Part shown: in pieces, positions 20,635 through 28,510 of the stretch
Numbering within the stretch: the first letter of the stretch is position 1
Layout: each line of letters begins with the position of its first letter
DNA from: an uncultured Bryobacteraceae bacterium
Lineage (GTDB): Bacteria > Acidobacteriota > Terriglobia > Bryobacterales > Bryobacteraceae
Reading direction: 5' to 3'
Assembly: GCA_937920635.1 (NCBI GenBank)
Contig: CAKZUE010000058.1
Location: 1-54,809, forward strand
DNA: 54,809 bases
Notes under the pieces: generated by a model
Seen by the model: only the letters and a program-made list of their open reading frames with translations
What the model was told of the DNA's origin: nothing
Databases searched by the model: none
Position numbers and translations under genes: made by a program

Positions 20635-20640
20635 TAGGAT
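20635..20640 (+). promoter_or_regulatory. candidate -10 box for the SDR gene
   Basis: TAGGAT preceded by TGC (extended -10), 21 bases before the GTG at 20662. Unlike the leaderless cases the transcript would keep about 14 bases including GGAGA. Confidence 0.35.
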
Positions 20641-20661
20641 CGGGATGGAGAAACCTGTCCC

Positions 20662-21492
20662 GTGGCGGATGCGAACGAATTTCTTGAGATGCCGGTGCTG
20701 GTCTCCGGCGCCGGGCGCGGCATTGGCAAGCGGCTGGCACTGGCCTTCGCCGCGCTGGGGGCGCGCGTGGGCCTGCTGGCCCGGACGCAGGCCGAGCTGG
20801 ATTTGGCGCAACTGGAGATCACGCATTCGGGCGGGCAGGCAGCCGGCATCCTGTGCGACGTGCGCGACTACGGACAGGTGGAAGCGGCGGTGGAGCGGTT
20901 CCGCGCTTTTGCCGGCCCGGTGCGGGCGCTGATCTGCGCCCACGGGGCCTACGGCTCGATCGGGCCGCTGTCGGGCTGCGAGCCGCGGGAATGGCTCGAC
21001 GGCGTCATCACGAACCTGGGCGGGGCGGCGCATCTGTGCCGGGCGGCGCTGCCGGACATGCTGGCGGCGCGGGCGGGCAAGATCGTGCTGCTGACCGGGC
21101 CGGGGGCGGCGCAGCCGAGGCCGAACTTTTCTTCCTACAGCGCGGCGCAGGCGGCGCTGGCGCGGCTGGCCGAGACGCTGGCCGAAGAGGTGCGGGAGGC
21201 CAACGTGCAGGTCAACTGCATGAACCCGGGGCCCACCTACACGAGCCTCACCGACGACATCATCGCCGCCGGGCCGCGGGCCGGCGCGGTCGAGCTGGAG
21301 GCGGCGCTGAAGCTGCGCACCACGGGCGGGGCGCGGCCGGAGGAGCAGGTGGCGCTGGCGCGGTTCCTGTGCTCGTCGCGTTCGAACCATGTCAGCGGCA
21401 TGCTGATCTCGGTCAGCGACAACTGGCGCAAGCTGGAGCACTCGCGCTCGCACGCCGGGATGTTCACGCTGCGGCGGATCTTCCACAGCTAG
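20662..21492 (+). CDS. short-chain dehydrogenase/reductase family protein with altered active site
   Basis: 276 residues from a GTG (MADANEFLEMPVLVSGAGRG). The nucleotide-binding GAGRGIG (17-22) and the N118 of the tetrad are present, but the catalytic YxxxK is Y159-S-A-A-Q163: the lysine is replaced by glutamine, and the serine region reads LLTGPGAA instead of the usual ISS. The Rossmann fold and the late NPGPTYTSL segment are normal. It may therefore bind NAD(P) without ordinary dehydrogenase activity, or use other residues. No operon partner is obvious; fliD follows after 70 bases from its own promoter. Confidence 0.85.
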   Translation: MADANEFLEMPVLVSGAGRGIGKRLALAFAALGARVGLLARTQAELDLAQLEITHSGGQAAGILCDVRDYGQVEAAVERFRAFAGPVRALICAHGAYGSIGPLSGCEPREWLDGVITNLGGAAHLCRAALPDMLAARAGKIVLLTGPGAAQPRPNFSSYSAAQAALARLAETLAEEVREANVQVNCMNPGPTYTSLTDDIIAAGPRAGAVELEAALKLRTTGGARPEEQVALARFLCSSRSNHVSGMLISVSDNWRKLEHSRSHAGMFTLRRIFHS

Positions 21493-21514
21493 CCGCGGGC
21501 GCGGGAAAAAAGAC

Positions 21515-21541
21515 TGAAAGGCCGGCCGGGGCCGCCGATAT
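21515..21541 (+). promoter_or_regulatory. candidate sigma-28 (FliA-type) promoter of fliD
   Basis: GCCGATAT at 21534-21541 matches seven of eight positions of the flagellar sigma-28 -10 element (GCCGATAA), with TGAAAG starting at 21515 in the -35 position, 11 bases of spacer. Lies 21 bases before fliD. Confidence 0.5.
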
Positions 21542-21562
21542 GAAAGACGCGGAGCCGGCACG

Positions 21563-22930
21563 ATGGCCCTTGCCCCACTCACCTTCACCGGGATCAGCAG
21601 CTTCAGCGACGACTTCCAGGTGATCCTGGACCGCTCGGTGTCGATCGCCAGCCTGCCGGCGCGGGCGCTCGAGCAGGAACAGACGGGGCTGCTGAGCCGC
21701 AAGATGGCGGCGGCGGAGCTGCGCACGGCGGCGGCGGACCTGGCGGCGGCGGTGCGGCAGTTGGGGCAGTTGTCGAGAGGAGGCGCGCTGACGGCGGCCA
21801 GCAGCTCGTTCTCCGTGCAGGCGACGGCGGGCGCGTCGGCGGCGCCGGGACTGTACCGGATCAGCGACATCACGAGCCTGGCGTCGCAGGCGGTGGGGCG
21901 CACCTCGGCGGGCTACGCCGACACGGACACTACGGCGGTGACCGGCGGCAGCGGGACGCTGGAGCTGGTGGTGGGCAGCGAGAGCCACACCATCACGCTC
22001 GGGCCCGGCGCCGACAATCTGGCGGGGCTGCGCGATGCAATCAACGCCGGCGGCTACGGGGTGACCGCTTCGATCCTGGACACGGGAACCGGCCCCGGGC
22101 GCTACTATCTGTCAATCACAGCCAACGAGACGGGGCAGCGGACCATCCAACTGCGCCTGACGCCCGGCGATCCGGGGTCGGACCTGCTGACCACGGTGTC
22201 GGCGGGCTCCAACGCCGTCTTCAAGCTGAACGGGCTGGACATCGAGTCCAGCTCCAACACGATCACCAGCGCCATTGCGGGCGTGACGCTCGAGCTGAAA
22301 GCCCGCACCGAGCCGGGCCAGACGATCGACGTGCGCGTGCAGCCCTCGGCGGCGGGCGTGGCCGGAGCGCTGCAAAGCTTCACGGCGGCCTACAACAAGC
22401 TGGTGGAGAAGCTCGACGCGCAGACGGGCGAGCGGAACGGCCCGCTGCTGGGCGAAACTTTCATCCACGACCTGAAGGCGGCGCTGCGCGAGCTCACCGG
22501 CTACCGCGGCGCCGGATCCCGCTCGAGCCTGTTCGAACTGGGCGTCTCGATCGGCGCCGACGGGGTGATGTCGTTCGACCCGTCCGTGATCCAAAGCCTC
22601 CCGCAGAGCGAAATTCCCGCCGTGTTCACGCTGCTCGGCGATGGCAGCAGCGGCCTGTCGGCGCTGGAAAGCCGCCTCTCACAATCCAGCGACGCCCAGA
22701 GCGGCTCTATCAGCGCCTTCATCCGCAACCTCGACCGAGCCGACCAGCGGCTCACCGACCAGATCAACACGATCTATGAACGCGTCAGCGCCACGCGCCA
22801 GACGCTGGTGGCGCGGCTCCAGGCCGCCGATACCCTGCTGGCGCGGCTGGAAGGCCAGAAGACCATGCTCAACGCCGCCATTGAAAGCCTTCAGACCGTC
22901 GCCTTCGGCAAGCGCCCCGCCAACACATGA
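21563..22930 (+). CDS. fliD: flagellar filament capping protein FliD (hook-associated protein 2)
   Basis: 455 residues. FliD N-terminal region (FTGISSFSDDFQVILDRSV, about 8-100) and C-terminal region (about 220-450) with SFTAAYNKLVEKLDAQTGERNGPLLGETFIHDLKAALREL and the final heptad-rich segment RADQRLTDQINTIYERVSATRQTLVARLQAADTLLARLEGQ. It caps the growing flagellum and folds exported flagellin; secreted through the flagellar export channel without a signal peptide. No other structural flagellar genes are in the window. The TGA overlaps the next gene's ATG. Confidence 0.92.
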   Translation: MALAPLTFTGISSFSDDFQVILDRSVSIASLPARALEQEQTGLLSRKMAAAELRTAAADLAAAVRQLGQLSRGGALTAASSSFSVQATAGASAAPGLYRISDITSLASQAVGRTSAGYADTDTTAVTGGSGTLELVVGSESHTITLGPGADNLAGLRDAINAGGYGVTASILDTGTGPGRYYLSITANETGQRTIQLRLTPGDPGSDLLTTVSAGSNAVFKLNGLDIESSSNTITSAIAGVTLELKARTEPGQTIDVRVQPSAAGVAGALQSFTAAYNKLVEKLDAQTGERNGPLLGETFIHDLKAALRELTGYRGAGSRSSLFELGVSIGADGVMSFDPSVIQSLPQSEIPAVFTLLGDGSSGLSALESRLSQSSDAQSGSISAFIRNLDRADQRLTDQINTIYERVSATRQTLVARLQAADTLLARLEGQKTMLNAAIESLQTVAFGKRPANT

Positions 22931-23271
22931 GCCCGCTGGAAAAACCCCTGGCCGAGCTGGCGGCGGCAAGCGAAGAACTGCTCCGCCTGCTCCAGCGCCG
23001 CGACCCGCGCTTCCTGGAGGCCCTGGAACGGCGGGACAGCCTCCTGCGCCAGGTCTCGCAACTCTGCACATCGCCGGAGACGCCGCCGGCGGCGCGCTCC
23101 GCACTGGAGCGCATCCGGCAACTGGGCGAAGCCTGCGAATCGGAAGCCCGCGCCCTGCGCCGCGAAGCCCTGGAAGCCCTTTCCGCCCTCGACCCGCACC
23201 TGCGCTTCGCGCACTCCCTCGGCCGCCTCGTCGAGCCTGCGGAAGCCGCGCTGATCGATATTGAAGCCTGA
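22927..23271 (+). CDS. FliT-like flagellar export chaperone (putative)
   Basis: 114 residues, almost wholly helical and charged (LEKPLAELAAASEELLRLLQRRDPRFLEALERRDSLLRQV), consistent in size and position with FliT/FlgN-type chaperones that hold FliD subunits before export. Sequence in this family is poorly conserved, so the call rests mainly on the ATGA overlap with fliD and the helical content. Ends 23 bases from the convergent NHL-repeat gene. Confidence 0.6.
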   Translation: MSPLEKPLAELAAASEELLRLLQRRDPRFLEALERRDSLLRQVSQLCTSPETPPAARSALERIRQLGEACESEARALRREALEALSALDPHLRFAHSLGRLVEPAEAALIDIEA

Positions 23272-23294
23272 CTCAGACCCGCCCCGGCCCCAAA

Positions 23295-26200
23295 TTACCG
23301 CTTGATCGCCACGGTCGGCAGCGAACGGTACGTGGTCGAGCCCGCCGTAAAATTGTTGCTCGCCATGCTGCGGTAAATCACCGCAAACCCATAGATGCCG
23401 TCGGCGCCCACCTGAGGGACGGTCACGCGCACCCGCCACACGCCGGGTTCGGAGGGATCCAGCGCCGCTGCCACCGCCGAAGCCTGGATCGCGCCCTGCG
23501 ACGTGATCACGAACGCCTGCACGTCGCTGACCGGCACTTCCGCTCCCGGCGCCTCGCCGTCTTCGGGCAGCCCGTCCACACGACCTGTGCCCGTCAGGTA
23601 GACGGTCAACTCCTGGCCGACCGTAGCGGGATTGGAGGAATTGTTGGCCGCGCCGTTCTGGTTCACCGCGCGCGCCTGGCCCCCAGTGGCGGGGTTGGTG
23701 CCTGCAAACAACACCGCGGGCGAGGCGTTGAACATCTGGGTGTAACCGTGCGACAGGACCTCTCCCGTCGATGGCCGCCGCACCAGGAACTCGGCGAGCC
23801 CGGCGATGGGGGCGTCCTTCGGGACGATGAAGCGGATCACGCCCTCTTTGACGCTGAGCAGCGGGGCGGGCACGCCGTCCACCAGCACCTCGAGGCCAGC
23901 AAGCTCTTTCGGCAACGGCGCGCCGCGGGCTTCTTCCAGAGACTCCGAAAACCGGACCCCGGACGCCTCCAGTTGCACGATCGTCGCCGGCGCCACCCGC
24001 GGGAAGCCATTGGCGCCGTTGACGACGGCGTGCAGCGGGTAGTGCATTGTGATGCGGTGGGCGGCGTCGGCCACCAGAAGGGCGCCGCGCCTGCCCAGCG
24101 CCAGCGAGCGGGGACCGTAGGTCGTGAAAAGGTAATTCCACTGGGGCTCGCCGCTGATCGCGAGCGTTTCGTAAGCCGGATAGCGGAGCACGCGGCCCTG
24201 GCGGCCGTCGGCGATCCAGACGTCGCCGGAAACGCCGTTGACCGCCACCGCCACCGGCGTGACGTTGCGGTTGCTGGCCGCGAGATTCAGCGCCAGCGCG
24301 GCGCCGCTGCCATCGGTGAGGAACTCGGCGCGATCGAACACGAGCAGGCGGTTGTTATTTGTGTCGGCCACGTAGATCCGCTGTTGGGCGTCCACGGCCA
24401 CGCCGAGCGGGAAATTCATCTGGTTCACTTCGGCGCCGGCCGCAACGGTCTCGCCGTCGGGCTGGCCCAGCACGAGCGCCGCCGCCTGGCCGTTCTCGAA
24501 AGGCCCCTGGAAGACCAGCACGCGGTGATGGGCCGCGTCGGCGGCGATGACCCTGCCTTCCCCGTCCACGGCCACGCTGACGGGCCGGAACATCCGGTCG
24601 CGCCGGGGTTCCCCATCGGGCCGGGTCTCGAAATCGGGTTGCCCGAGCACGACATCGGCTTCCGGGTGGTTCGCCGCGCTGTTGAAGGGCCGCGGAAAAC
24701 GCAGCAGGCGGCCGTTGCCGGTGTCGGCCACCCAGAGGTTGCCCTCGGCATCGACCGCCACAGACGACGGCAGGAACAGCCCCGTGCGGGTGGGCTGCGA
24801 GGGGTTGTTGATGGGCGAATTGACCAGGCTCCTGGTGTGCCCCACCTGCCCGATGACGAAGTCCGCGGTCTGGCCGAACTCGAACCGCCGAGCGTCCCGA
24901 AACGCCAGCACGCGGTTGTTGCCGGTGTCAGCGATGTAGAGATGCGGGGGCTCGTCCGGATTGTCCGGATAGTGAATCGCCATGGCGGGGCCGATGCCAA
25001 CATCAATCACCCGGTTGCCTGCCAGGACCTGGAGCGTGCCGCCGCTGAGTTCCCGGCCTTCGATCAGGTTGGGGGAGCGAAGCGCGAATTCGATCTGCCC
25101 GTAGGCGGCCTCCGCAGGGAGCAGTTGATGATTTTCGGCGTCATATGGGTGGCTGAGGACGCGGTGGTTGCCCTGATCCGCGATGAACACGCGGCCTGCC
25201 GCGAACGCGCCGCCGACGGGGGCGCGGAGGGACTCGGCCGTGGGCTCGGCGAACTGCCAGCGATTGGGCGTGTTCCGGAAGAAATCTTCCTGGCCGAACA
25301 CGGCGGCCATCGGCGGCGAAATCTGCCCAGCAAGCGGATCCTCCGGCGGCCAGCTTTCCACGGGGTCGAAGCGCACCACGCGGTGGTTGTAAGTATCGGC
25401 GACGAACAGGTAGCCGCCCTCGCACCACAGCCCCTGCGGGCCTCCGGCGAAAATCGGCGTGCTGCCGCTCGAGCCGATGCGGAATCCGAAGGTGTACTGG
25501 TTCACCGCGGGCAGCGGATCGGCGCCAGGCTGCTGGATGTAGAGACCGAGGATCCGCGACGCTGCCTGGCCGTTGGCGAACGGGGGCTGCCACACGAGAA
25601 CGCGCGCCAGGTCGTCGGCGAAGAACAGGTTGCCCTGGCTGTCGAAGGCGAGCGCGCCGCCGAAGCGGATGCTGTCGCGGCGCAGGCGGTCGCCGCGGGC
25701 CGGGTCGAGCCGGCCGGGGTTGGGCGTGGCGGTGACGAAGTCCGGCTGGCCGAGCACGAGATCGGCTGCGATGTCCGCGCCCTCCGCACCCGTGTTGGAC
25801 TCGCCGCGCACCGCGGCGGCGGGATAGCGGAGGATGCGGTGGTTGCCGGAATCGGTGAACCACAGGTTGCCCTCCGCGTCGAAGGCGAGCGAGGCGAACT
25901 GTACGCCGCCGATGCTGGCGGCGTTGGTCTTGAGGGTGGCCGCTGTCGGCGCCGCAGTGGCTGAAGAACTGCGGTTGGGGAGGTTTGACTTCAGGTCGCG
26001 CTGTCCGATGACGAGATCCGCTCTGAGAGGCTCGCCTTCCGATCTGGGGGGCTCGCCTTCGGGCTGCTTGAAGGGCTTTGGAAAACGGAGGATCCGGTTG
26101 TTGCCGGCATCGGCGACGAACAGGTTGCCGTCCGCGTCTACGGCTACCGAGGTGGGCGAGTAGAGCGCGCTGGTGAACGCCTGCGGGGCGGTGATGTTGA

Positions 26201-26549
26201 GCGCCGCGCTGGTGTCGAAGCTCTTCTGGCCGATGACGAGGTCCGCCGGGCGGGCCATCTCCGCCAGTGTCGCGTCGCGCCACGCCAGCACGCGGTGGTT
26301 GCCGGTGTCGGCGATATAGAGAATGGGGGGATCGGCGCTGGAATCCACAGCTACGGCGCTGGGAGAAAACAGGCTCCGGGCTTCGGCGAGATTGGGCGCC
26401 AGCGACGCGGGAGCGGCCAGTTCGGCCACGCTGCGGGGCCGAGCGGGCTGTCCGAAGACCCGCGCCGGCAGAGGGTTCAGCACCTGGGCCGGCGCCAGCC
26501 CTGCAATGGCCGCAACCATGGGCAACAATACGGCGGGAAAATGTCTCAT
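23295..26549 (-). CDS. large secreted NHL-repeat beta-propeller protein with Solibacter-type C-terminal domain
   Basis: 1084 residues from the ATG at 26549, which has GGAGGAG ten bases upstream. Signal peptide (MRHFPAVLLPMVAAIAGLAPAQ), then many NHL-like blades recognised by repeats such as LYIADTGNHRVLAWRDA, LFVADAGNNRILRFPKP, LWVADTGNGRLLRFPRP and IYVADTNNNRLLVFD, interleaved with 'DLVIGQ' and 'VLGQPDF' segments. The last 250 residues (LAGLEVLVDGVPAPLLSV ... FNASPAVLFA ... ELTVYLTGTGRVDGLPEDGE) resemble the uncharacterised C-terminal domain named from Solibacter (TIGR03437). Extracellular binding or scaffold function is likely but unknown. Monocistronic. Confidence 0.88.
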   Translation of the reverse strand: MRHFPAVLLPMVAAIAGLAPAQVLNPLPARVFGQPARPRSVAELAAPASLAPNLAEARSLFSPSAVAVDSSADPPILYIADTGNHRVLAWRDATLAEMARPADLVIGQKSFDTSAALNITAPQAFTSALYSPTSVAVDADGNLFVADAGNNRILRFPKPFKQPEGEPPRSEGEPLRADLVIGQRDLKSNLPNRSSSATAAPTAATLKTNAASIGGVQFASLAFDAEGNLWFTDSGNHRILRYPAAAVRGESNTGAEGADIAADLVLGQPDFVTATPNPGRLDPARGDRLRRDSIRFGGALAFDSQGNLFFADDLARVLVWQPPFANGQAASRILGLYIQQPGADPLPAVNQYTFGFRIGSSGSTPIFAGGPQGLWCEGGYLFVADTYNHRVVRFDPVESWPPEDPLAGQISPPMAAVFGQEDFFRNTPNRWQFAEPTAESLRAPVGGAFAAGRVFIADQGNHRVLSHPYDAENHQLLPAEAAYGQIEFALRSPNLIEGRELSGGTLQVLAGNRVIDVGIGPAMAIHYPDNPDEPPHLYIADTGNNRVLAFRDARRFEFGQTADFVIGQVGHTRSLVNSPINNPSQPTRTGLFLPSSVAVDAEGNLWVADTGNGRLLRFPRPFNSAANHPEADVVLGQPDFETRPDGEPRRDRMFRPVSVAVDGEGRVIAADAAHHRVLVFQGPFENGQAAALVLGQPDGETVAAGAEVNQMNFPLGVAVDAQQRIYVADTNNNRLLVFDRAEFLTDGSGAALALNLAASNRNVTPVAVAVNGVSGDVWIADGRQGRVLRYPAYETLAISGEPQWNYLFTTYGPRSLALGRRGALLVADAAHRITMHYPLHAVVNGANGFPRVAPATIVQLEASGVRFSESLEEARGAPLPKELAGLEVLVDGVPAPLLSVKEGVIRFIVPKDAPIAGLAEFLVRRPSTGEVLSHGYTQMFNASPAVLFAGTNPATGGQARAVNQNGAANNSSNPATVGQELTVYLTGTGRVDGLPEDGEAPGAEVPVSDVQAFVITSQGAIQASAVAAALDPSEPGVWRVRVTVPQVGADGIYGFAVIYRSMASNNFTAGSTTYRSLPTVAIKR

Positions 26550-26585
26550 CGCGCCCGCACTCCTCCGGATTTCAGATTGCTCCCT

Positions 26586-26592
26586 TATTATG
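26586..26592. promoter_or_regulatory. near-palindromic -10 box in the divergent NHL/mqnA gap
   Basis: TTATTATGA reads as TATTAT (26586-26591) on the plus strand and CATAAT (26592-26587) on the minus strand; the latter suits the NHL gene, leaving a leader of about 30-40 bases with its Shine-Dalgarno. No good -35 on either side. Confidence 0.3.
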
Positions 26593-26653
26593 ACCCGAAT
26601 TCCCGCGGGAAAACAGGGACTTCCGGTCCATCTGGGGCAGTACGGGAGGGTGG

Positions 26654-26659
26654 TACACT
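26654..26659 (+). promoter_or_regulatory. candidate -10 box, leaderless promoter of mqnA
   Basis: TACACT preceded by TGG (extended -10) and ending five bases before a TTG at 26665 that gives MqnA its expected length. Confidence 0.4.
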
Positions 26660-26664
26660 CGTAC

Positions 26665-27519
26665 TTGAACCGCAAGGGGGCCATTCGCGGCAAGGCGCGC
26701 ATCTGCGCCGTCAGCTACCTGAACACGGCGCCGCTGGTGTGGGGTCTTCTTCACGGGCCGCAGAAAAACGCGGCCGAAGTGTCTTTCGCCGTGCCCTCGG
26801 AATGCGCCCGGAGGGTCGTTGCGGGCGAAGCCGATCTCGGCATCGTGCCGGTGGTCGAGATGGACCGCCACGGCCTTCATCCGGTGTCGGATCTGGGCAT
26901 CGCGTGCCGGGGAGAGGTGCGCAGCATTCTGCTGTTTTCGCGTTGCCCGTGGACGGAGGTGGAAACGCTGGCGGCTGACATCGGGTCGCGCACGTCGGTG
27001 GAGCTGGCCCGGATCATTCTGAAGGAACGTTTCGGTGTATCGCCGGCTGTGCGGGCGATGCCGCCCGATCTGGACGGCATGCTCTCGGCTGCGGAAGCGG
27101 CGTTGCTGATCGGCGATGCCGCGCTGGCGGTCGATCCGCAGCGCACAGGGCTCGCATGGCTGGACCTGGGCCAGGCGTGGTTCGAGCTGACGGGGCTGCC
27201 GATGGTGTTTGCCGTATGGGCGGGCAGGCCGGGCCCATCACTGGCCGGGCTGGACGCGGTTCTGGAAGGATCATTTTCTTACGGCCAGGCGTCGCTGGAC
27301 GCTATCATTGAAAGCGAGGCTGAATCGAGGGGCTTTTCCAGAGAGCTCGTCGCCCGCTACTTCGAGCGCAACGTCACTTTCCGCCTGGGGGGCGCCGAGC
27401 GCGCGGGCCTGGAGGCCTTCCTCGCCGCCGCGCGCGCCCTGGACGGCGGGCGGCCGGCCCGGGAGGTGATCGCCGATGATGACGCAGAAAGAAGCCGCCG
27501 AGCTGTTCCGCAGCGATGA
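26665..27519 (+). CDS. mqnA: chorismate dehydratase (futalosine-pathway menaquinone synthesis)
   Basis: 284 residues if started at the TTG at 26665; in-frame ATG (26590) and GTG (26650) are alternatives. The core RICAVSYLNTAPLVWGLLHG, GEADLGIVPVVEM and SRTSVELARIILKERFGVSP with LLIGDAAL are typical of MqnA, a periplasmic-binding-protein-like lyase that dehydrates chorismate to 3-enolpyruvyl-benzoate, the first step of the futalosine route. The 3' end overlaps mqnC by 44 bases. The TTG is preferred because a TACACT box sits five bases upstream and the resulting length suits the family. Confidence 0.85.
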   Translation: MNRKGAIRGKARICAVSYLNTAPLVWGLLHGPQKNAAEVSFAVPSECARRVVAGEADLGIVPVVEMDRHGLHPVSDLGIACRGEVRSILLFSRCPWTEVETLAADIGSRTSVELARIILKERFGVSPAVRAMPPDLDGMLSAAEAALLIGDAALAVDPQRTGLAWLDLGQAWFELTGLPMVFAVWAGRPGPSLAGLDAVLEGSFSYGQASLDAIIESEAESRGFSRELVARYFERNVTFRLGGAERAGLEAFLAAARALDGGRPAREVIADDDAERSRRAVPQR

Positions 27520-28510
27520 CCTGATCGGCATCGGCATGGCCGCCGACGCCGTGCGCCGCAAGTGGCACCCCGAAGGGGTCGTCTCCTACATCATCGACCG
27601 GAACATCAATTACACGAACTTCTGCACCGAATATTGCAGCTTCTGCGCCTTCTACCGCCCGATGGGACACCAGGAAGGCTACGTGCTGGATACGGAGACC
27701 ATCTGCGCGAAGATCCAGGAGACCATCGATCTGGGCGGCACCGGCGTGCTGATGCAGGGCGGACTGAACCCCGAGCTGAAGATCGAGTGGTACGAAGCCC
27801 TGCTGCGCGCCATCAAACAGCGCTTTCCGCGCATCTGGCTGCACTGCTTCTCCGCGCCCGAGATCTGGTGCATCGCGGAAACCAGCGGGCTGACGATCCG
27901 CGACACCATTGCCCGGCTGCGCGACGCCGGACTGGATTCGATCCCCGGCGGCGGCGCTGAAATCCTGCACGACGACGTGCGCCACCGCATCTCGCGGCTG
28001 AAGTGCTCGTCGCAGGAGTGGATCGACGTGCATCTGACGGCGCACCGGCTGGGCATGAACACGACCGCCACGATGATGTTCGGCTGCGGCGAGACGATCG
28101 AGCAGCGCGTGCATCATCTGGAAGTGATCCGGCGCATCCAGGAAGAAACCGGCGGATTTACGGCGTTTATTCCGTGGTCGTTCCAGCGCGAAAACACGTC
28201 GCTGGGCCGCTTTGTGAAGGAAGAAGCCACGGGTGTCGAATACCTGAAAACGCTGGCGATTTCGCGGCTTTATCTGGAGAATGTCCCCAACATTCAGTCC
28301 TCGTGGGTGACCCAGGGGCTGAAGGTGTGCCAGGTGGGGCTGCGCTTCGGCGGCAACGACGTCGGCTCCATCATGATTGAAGAGAACGTCGTCAGCGCCG
28401 CGGGCGCGCGCAACCGCGCCTCGGAGGAGGAGCTGCGCCGCATCATCCGCGACGCCGGCTTCATCCCGAAGCAGCGCGACACGCTCTACCGCACTTACTT
28501 CCTGAACTGA
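27476..28510 (+). CDS. mqnC: cyclic dehypoxanthinyl futalosine synthase
   Basis: 344 residues. Radical SAM enzyme with the CxxxCxxC cluster at C50, C54, C57 (NFCTEYCSFCAFYR), GGTGVLMQGGLNPELKIEWYE and the C-terminal VGLRFGGNDVGSIMIEENVV that defines the MqnC/MqnE/CofH group; closest in pattern to MqnC. It cyclises dehypoxanthine futalosine in menaquinone synthesis. The ATG at 27476 has GGGAGGTGA nine bases upstream, inside the end of mqnA. The last 16 bases overlap the convergent hydrolase gene. With sdhCAB this points to a menaquinone respiratory chain. Confidence 0.92.
   Translation: MMTQKEAAELFRSDDLIGIGMAADAVRRKWHPEGVVSYIIDRNINYTNFCTEYCSFCAFYRPMGHQEGYVLDTETICAKIQETIDLGGTGVLMQGGLNPELKIEWYEALLRAIKQRFPRIWLHCFSAPEIWCIAETSGLTIRDTIARLRDAGLDSIPGGGAEILHDDVRHRISRLKCSSQEWIDVHLTAHRLGMNTTATMMFGCGETIEQRVHHLEVIRRIQEETGGFTAFIPWSFQRENTSLGRFVKEEATGVEYLKTLAISRLYLENVPNIQSSWVTQGLKVCQVGLRFGGNDVGSIMIEENVVSAAGARNRASEEELRRIIRDAGFIPKQRDTLYRTYFLN

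Noticed and set aside
26590-26664. ATG at 26590 as the start of mqnA
   Set aside because: It lies inside the near-palindromic TATTAT box, has no Shine-Dalgarno and adds 25 residues not expected in MqnA; the TTG at 26665 fits length and promoter better, though this is not proven.
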